The notes under the pieces: model-generated
What the model saw: only the letters and a program-made list of their open reading frames with translations
Database searches by the model: none
Told to the model about the DNA's origin: nothing
Made by a program: the position numbers and the translations under genes
Assembly (NCBI GenBank): GCA_020736575.1
Contig: JAGPYM010000001.1
Span: 3,596,001-3,660,000 of the forward strand
Origin: Thelonectria olida
Lineage: Eukaryota > Ascomycota > Sordariomycetes > Hypocreales > Nectriaceae
Direction: 5' to 3'
DNA length: 64,000 bases
Shown: positions 58,414-64,000 of the stretch, in pieces
How the letters are laid out: each line of letters opens with the position of its first letter
Numbering within the stretch: the stretch's first letter is position 1

Positions 58414-61400
58414 TTAATATGCGCCGTTGGTCATTTCATTCAAGATATCCCTCGTAATCAGCTTCCCCCTTAATAACGCCCGTTCGCCGATCCTCGCCTT
58501 CCTTGGCGAAGGCTTGCGATTCTCCTTTCCCGCAAGAGCCGAGGGCGCCCTGCCTTTTGTGGCTTTTCTTGGTGATTTGGGATTCTGTGTTGGCCCCGTG
58601 GCAGTGATTTGTGTTCCAAGTTCTTCAAAGTAGTGGTTCTCGAGAGCATCGGCTGGCATGTTGTAAATCCAATCTCGCTTTTCCATCAAGGAAATGAATT
58701 TGCTCAGCATGTTCTCGTCGCCGCTGTTCTTCAGTGTGCTCTTGCTCCCAATAACGAGCAATTTCGTCTTTGCGCGTGTGAAAGCCACGTTGATCCTACG
58801 CCAATCCTTCAGGAGATCACCAATGTTGCAAGCTTCGTTGCTTCGCACAAGAGACAATACCACAACCTCCTTGTCACGTCCTTGGAATCGATCAGTTGTG
58901 TGCATCTCCACGCCCGGAAAGCACTTCAACTTCTCCTTCAGCAGGAACAGTTGAGCTCGATAGTGTGTCATAACACCAATCTCGGAGTCTGGAACTCCTA
59001 TTGTGAGGAGCGAGTCGACTAGCTGAGAGACAATGCGGACCTCAGCAGAGTTGACGATTCGCTTGCCGTGAGCCTCTTCACGAACGAGCGGCTGGATAGT
59101 GTCCGTGTTGATGAAGCGTACACGGGCTTCGCTGTCGAGAAGATCATAAAGCCAGCAACGATGCGGTGCAGGGCCGGTGCAAAACGACCGAGGGCTGCCC
59201 GTGTGGAACAGAGTTGAAGCGTCGTAGTGTCGCTGTTTAAGGGCATCCATCCTCGGAATCTCGAGTTTTCTCTTCTTGAGCTGCTCGGTGCCACACCGAA
59301 GCTTTCCATCGTAAATCAGGGTGTTACTGAGCGTCATGATATCTTCGCACATACGATACTGATGCTCCAGGTTGACAACAGACTCTGGATGAGTGTCTGA
59401 GAGAAGCTTGAATAAGCTCACATCAAGGCCACCCTCTCGTGCCTCCTCATTCTTCACCACCGGAGGAAGCTGATTGTGGTCGCCGACAAGGACAAAGGTG
59501 TTCGCCATCCTGATCGGGCCAGCACAGATTGGTAGAGTGATCTGTGACGCCTCATCTACGATGCAGTAATCGAACGATCGCTCGTGAAAGATAGGATGGT
59601 TAATGCCAAGACAAGTCGTCGCAACAATCGGGGTTCCATGCCATGCATTCTTGATCTCATCGAAGGAATTCATTGGCTGGCCCGCAAGAATGGCAAATTC
59701 TTGAACGTCCGGATGAACCTTCGCGGGGGCTCCAATACGAAGAATTGGAGTCTTATCGTGCTTCAGCTTGAGTAAAATATTGTCAACCGCGGTGTGAGTA
59801 TGAGAGGTCAACAATACACTTTTGCCTTGGGAGGTGAGTGCCCGAATGATATGAGCAATAGTGGTGGTCTTGCCAGTCCCTGGCATACCAAGGACCAATG
59901 CGTAGTCCTCGGCACTCATAACCTTCTCAATGGCACTCCGTTGATCAATGTTGAGATTGTCCTTATCCGAAATGGTGTACTGGGTTGGGGTTGGCTTGAA
60001 CCTCGGCTCCTTGAGGTCAACGACCAGATGTCGAATCTTTCGGACTCCGGGCACGTCATCGGCCATCATCTGAACCAAGTTATTCCTGACAGTTGCCATG
60101 CCATTGCTGAACTCGTCCTGGTCCAACCGGTACCGGATTGGCGGCTCTTTGATCTTGCCACGCGACTCATCCTGGGTAGCGCCTTCATGGGCAACGTCCA
60201 TGATGCTCGCAAAGACCTGGTTATCGACCTCATCAAACCCGGGTTGTCGAATCCGCGCATTGTGCAGCCTTCGGTCCACAGCAACACTAATCCTTTGCTT
60301 CTTGACAGCCGTCACATAGCCAATCGCCAGTGCGAAGTGGCCCTCCTCATCCGAAACGACGATGGGCTCTCCCACAGACAATTCAGATTCGAGGAACGAG
60401 AACCCAGATGGATGAACTCGCTTGACGAAGGTATAATGATAGCGGTTGATCCTTGGGTTGTCAGTGTCTACTGACGCTGATCCATCCTCGATAATGACAT
60501 CAGCGAAGCAACGAGATTTCTTCTCTCGTTCGGCACTCGTCATGGTCCACAACTCCCGCTTATTCTTCTGGCTTTCCTTCTCCTCCTTGGTAAGAAGGTT
60601 TTCCCACTTCACGAAGAAATCCTTGTGCTCAGGAGTCAGATGCTTCACTAATTCGTCAAATTTCTCATTCATGCCACTGGATTCACCATCGCCGTCATCC
60701 GCCAATCGATGATAGATGAAGCATGATGTCTTGGCGTAGCATTTTCCACACATATGCTTGCTTTTGAGCATGGGTGGCAACTGAACACTTCTCTCTCGGA
60801 TATAGCATGCCAGTTGGTTTCGCTGCATAATCATGTGTCGTAACTCGTGTCGGATAGCAGGAATGCGCGTTGTTTTCGAGGTCTCCATGTAGTACAAGAT
60901 ACCATAAGCGATTTCGATATCATACCGATCTGATAGGAGAAGAGTGTACAGCGCGGTTTGTGCCATGTGGTTGCTGTTCGCATGTTTGCCGGTCTTGACT
61001 TCGAAGGGAACGGTAAGAGTGCGAGTTTCCCTACCGTCTCGCATAGTGACTTCAACAGTTGCATCAATGTTTCCCTTGAGTCCATACATGGGAGACCAAA
61101 CATGCTCCTCGACGTCGAGGAGTTTAGTCACGGCCATGTTGGCCTTTTTCCCGTTGCGGTCTTCAACGATGGCATCATCCTGCAAGCAAATTAGTTCAAG
61201 CACCAAAGGGAAAAGTTCAGTATACATACCTGCGGTTGAGAAGACACAAACGCCTTTGCCCAGTAAGTGATTTCCGTCATCTTCGACTGGAGGTGCTCCC
61301 TTGCGGTCGCCAATCCGACCTTGATCGTGTAAAGATCCTCTACATGCTTCTCCATTATCCGCTCAATCACTAAGCACAAGAATGGGAGGTCCCACTGGTT

Positions 61401-63397
61401 TGCCAGCAGAGCTTCCTGGAATATTTCGTGAAGCATCGTTCCATACACCAAGGGTGGCGTTGGCGGGCTGGTGGCCTTCACCCGGTCTTGCAACACGGCT
61501 CGACGCATACAACCAAATGAATCAGCCACCACGGTGGCCGAGATGAGCTGGTCCGGGTGCAGAATGAGGAGATTCTGAGCATCGTCGATGATGCACTGCC
61601 CCTTAGTGGTAAAATCGCCAATGACGTGAACATAAGAGTTTGCATGAGCGGGTGTGTCAAACCAAGAGGCTCGAAGGTGAACTGTCTTCATTTCTTTGGA
61701 GTTGTCGGCTTGAATAAGAAGAATCTGACAGAGGTTAGTAGGAGCATCTACCACGAAACTATCGTTGTTACCCACCTTCTCAGGGTTGGTATGCCCATAT
61801 TGGTTGACATATTCGCCTTCCAACACATTCGTCACCAAGTATCGTTGAATCGTCTTAGACTTGCGGCTGCTCTACCCATTACTTAGTGGATGTCGTCTCG
61901 AGGTTGGTGTTTCACGTACGTCTTCGGATGCCGAGTGGTTCTGCAGCACTGCCTGAGTTGCGGCCAGTTCCACAGCATCGAAATCAAAGTCACCGCCAAA
62001 GGCGTCACCAAACTCGTCATCTAGATCGTCTGGATCTTTTGCTTTGGTCATCGCTCTTGGGCCTCGAGGCGTAACGGGTTTAGCAGGTGCTTGTGAAACC
62101 TGTTGTGACTGGACTTGGATGGCAAGCTCCTCTGCTTCGTCGAAAATATCGTCATCCAAGTCATCAAACTCATCCGAAACAAGTGGTGTATCTTCTTTCT
62201 TCGGCCGTTCCTCAGTTTTTGGAACACTTTTCCTGGCCAATGGGGTCTCAAGCTGTGTCGCGCTTATGCTGGCTTCAAGCTGCAAAATGTCGTCATCGTC
62301 AAAGTCGTCCAAGTCATCAAAATCATCGTTTCCATAATCCGAAACATTTGACTTTAGGACAGCCTGAGGCTCGAGTCGTCGGGGAGAGCCGCTAGCTGTA
62401 GCCCTTATCCGTCTCTTTTTGGGGGACGGAGACTCTGCCACGGGGTCGTTGGTCTCGCCGTCGTTTTGCACATTGATACTGCTTGTCACAGTATCCAGCA
62501 GAGCGGTGACAAACGAAGACTTGGAAGCAGCTTCCTTCTCTTCTCTCTCCCCAATGGCGCGGCCACCTGATGTTGACCTCTCGACCTTCCTCCTCTTGGG
62601 CCAGTTCAGTCCACAGCTAATGGCTCGCCGCAAGTTCCCCTCGCCGGCTTGTGATGTCGATCCTTTTCCCGATCTCGGCGACGACGAAACCATGAGTTGT
62701 GCTAATGCTGGGTTTGTGATAGCCAGGGGGGTGTTTGCGCTTTCCGGACCGTTCAAGGCGTATCGATCCCACAACTCGAGGGTCGGATCGGCGTGTGGTG
62801 ATTTCAAAGCTTGAGCGAGCTTCTTCACGTTGACTGAGGGGGGTTTCGGCTTGTCGAACACGGGGGATGAGATCGGCGATGAACTCCTAGCACGTTTCCT
62901 GCCCTTCCTAGGCATCATGGGAGACAGAGCAGAACCGTAGAGGGCATCTTGCCTGTTGTCCCAAAGCAGTCGGTCGTTTGGAGAAATATGAGCCTCGTCT
63001 TCGGTAGCACTAGTCGGTTCGATGAGGTCTCGCCAGGTTAGCCGAGCTACCGGTGTGACTACACTGTCGACCTTGGCGCCGTTCAACGGAGACTGCTGAG
63101 CGTTCGCAGATGTGGTGCCTGGCTTCCCTGCGTCGCCTTGAGATTCATCGTCGGTGGTTTCGTCGATACGGGGTTCGTATTGAAACTTGTTCAGTTTGCT
63201 TTTTGTGGCTTCGGACACCGGTTGCAGAGGCTTCGCCTTCGGGGTTTGATATGTTGGATTACTTTTCGATCGCTTCCATGGAGAGCGATTCTGTTGCCTG
63301 CGATTAATCCCCTGTCTGTCTATAGTAAACATGGAAAGACCAGAGAACTTACCTTTGAAACCCCAACATAATCGGAATATGACTTTTGAAGAGGCAT
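58414..63397 (-). CDS. DNA2: DNA2 nuclease-helicase
   Basis: Cleaves long Okazaki flaps and resects DNA ends; nuclear, with some family members also mitochondrial. Exons proposed: 63397-63353, 63290-61920, 61871-61776, 61724-61230 and 61179-58414 (1590 aa; yeast Dna2 is 1522). Exon 1 encodes MPLQKSYSDYVGVSK. A long disordered acidic N-terminal region follows. The RecB-type nuclease has an Fe-S ligand Cys at about 576 (GCMRRAVL), YGTMLHEIFQEA, the catalytic VPFEVKTGKH, and the C-terminal cysteines CGKCYAKTSC at about 810-820. The SF1 helicase has Walker A GMPGTGKT at about 1100, DYCIVDEASQ, QYRMCEDIM, and TDRFQGRDKE near the end. The second-exon acceptor could alternatively be at 63311. The intron at 61725-61775 is 51 nt and free of stops. 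The 3' end lies 101 nt from the BRE4-like stop. Confidence 0.93.
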
Positions 63398-63837
63398 GGT
63401 AATCAGTAATGACAACCAAATTTGTGAAATTGACAATGCTCGTCCATCAGCGCGAAGTTGAGACGACCGATCCGTCAAATTGGCCCGCTCAATTCCTCGA
63501 GAACGATGGGACGCGTTTAATGGCCTGCCGACCGCGACGCGACCCGCCCCGCCCATGCAAACACGCGCTCTCATAACTCAATCAATGATGCGCATTCCAC
63601 GTGACACGCTTCTTATCGATAAAGCTTGCCCCAGAGGAAGCAGCTACTGCAGCCGTTGCAGATCGATGTCATTCATCCACTTGCGTCACTGCATCCCGCA
63701 TCGTCCCGTCATCCGATATTCTCAACGTTCTTTTGTTTCTTGATTCTTCTTCCTTCTCATTTTGCAACGCCCTAGCCAATTATTTCCCACTCAATTGGGC
63801 TATCTACATGGTAGACTCCCAGCTGCTTCCATCTTCA
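63398..63837. promoter_or_regulatory. Divergent promoter of DNA2 and the gene at the right edge
   Basis: 440 bp between start codons. A perfect MluI cell-cycle box ACGCGT is at 63511-63516, 114 nt upstream of the DNA2 ATG. Near-matches ACGCGA (63537-63542) and ACGCGC (about 63555-63560) lie close by. G1/S control by MBF is inferred. Confidence 0.55.
63511..63516. promoter_or_regulatory. MluI cell-cycle box ACGCGT
   Basis: Perfect MCB core in the short DNA2 promoter, with two one-mismatch neighbours within 45 nt. Clustering like this is typical of MBF targets in yeasts. Confidence 0.5.
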
Positions 63838-64000
63838 TGAACACACCACAACATAGCGGGGGCTCCGGCCCTCCCCCAAACCCCCAAGCCTACCGGCAAT
63901 CCATGGAACAGTGGCGTCAGAACGCTCTTGCGCAGCGCGGCCAGTACGAGGATCACGTCAGGGAGCAAATCAACCGGAGTTTCCAGGAATACACTCCTCC
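63838..64000 (+). CDS. 5' part of an unrecognised gene, cut by the window end
   Basis: From ATG 63838 a frame runs open to the window end, encoding a Pro/Gly-rich start (MNTPQHSGGSGPPPNPQAYR) then a Gln/Arg/Glu-rich segment (QSMEQWRQNALAQRGQYEDH) that looks like real coding sequence. Only 54 codons are visible and no family was recognised. It is divergent from DNA2 and would share its promoter. Confidence 0.5.

Noticed and set aside
20149..63397. Replication genes as a biosynthetic-type functional cluster
   Set aside because: DNA2 is over 35 kb from MCM10/RNH202 with unrelated genes between, so only shared promoter motifs, not a physical operon-like cluster, are claimed.

Overview
The window is nuclear DNA of a filamentous ascomycete (Pezizomycotina), most likely a Sordariomycete and probably Hypocreales. 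The evidence is protein-coding genes with short introns (mostly about 45-75 nt, GTAAGT/GTATGT-type donors, CTAAC/CTGAC-like branch sites), moderate GC content, wide intergenic spaces, and fungal-specific families: a Zn2Cys6 regulator of the Dal81/TamA type, a secreted tyrosinase, a BRE4-like membrane protein and a DASH subunit. The species cannot be fixed from the sequence alone. No transposon, CRISPR array, rRNA or convincing tRNA was seen.

Layout. 1-1808: no gene seen. 1809-4359 (-): Dal81/TamA-type transcription factor, preceded by about 6 kb without a gene. 10418-11285 (-): GNAT acetyltransferase. 11753-13964 (-): eight-exon secreted tyrosinase. 15909-17030 (-): class I aldolase of the dihydrodipicolinate synthase family. 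17-20.1 kb: gene-free. 20149-27929: a compact block of chromosome-maintenance genes, with MCM10 (-) and RNase H2 subunit B (+) back to back, then DASH subunit DUO1 (-) and an unrecognised Ser/Thr-Pro-rich nuclear-type protein (+) back to back. 28854-31375 (+): PBY1-like SurE/TTL fusion. 31.4-37.5 kb: gene-free. 37536-41850 (+): PMCA-type Ca2+-ATPase. 44582-46374 (+): class I sirtuin. 47831-50788 (-): SCY1/SCYL2 pseudokinase with a probable GC-AG intron. 51780-53084 (+): mitochondrial branched-chain aminotransferase. 53528-54061 (-): complex I ESSS/NDUFB11 subunit. 54744-58313 (+): BRE4-like membrane protein. 58414-63397 (-): DNA2 nuclease-helicase. 63838-64000 (+): start of a gene running off the window.

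How the genes relate. Most neighbours are unrelated housekeeping genes. The exception is the set of genome-maintenance genes: MCM10 (replisome), RNase H2B (RNA primer/ribonucleotide removal), DNA2 (Okazaki flap processing) and DUO1 (kinetochore). Perfect MluI cell-cycle boxes (ACGCGT) lie in the MCM10/RNH202 promoter (two copies), the DUO1/unknown promoter (one) and the DNA2 promoter (one plus near-matches), which suggests shared G1/S control by MBF. This is inference; the hexamer also occurs elsewhere in the window at about chance frequency.

No clearly new multi-gene system was found. The best leads are the unrecognised gene at 26.6-27.9 kb, the MCB-bearing promoters, the non-canonical GC-AG intron, and two loci (sirtuin and DNA2) where alternative or retained splicing would leave the reading frame open. 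Exon boundaries were worked out by hand from splice consensus, reading-frame phase and remembered family features; none is supported by transcript data.
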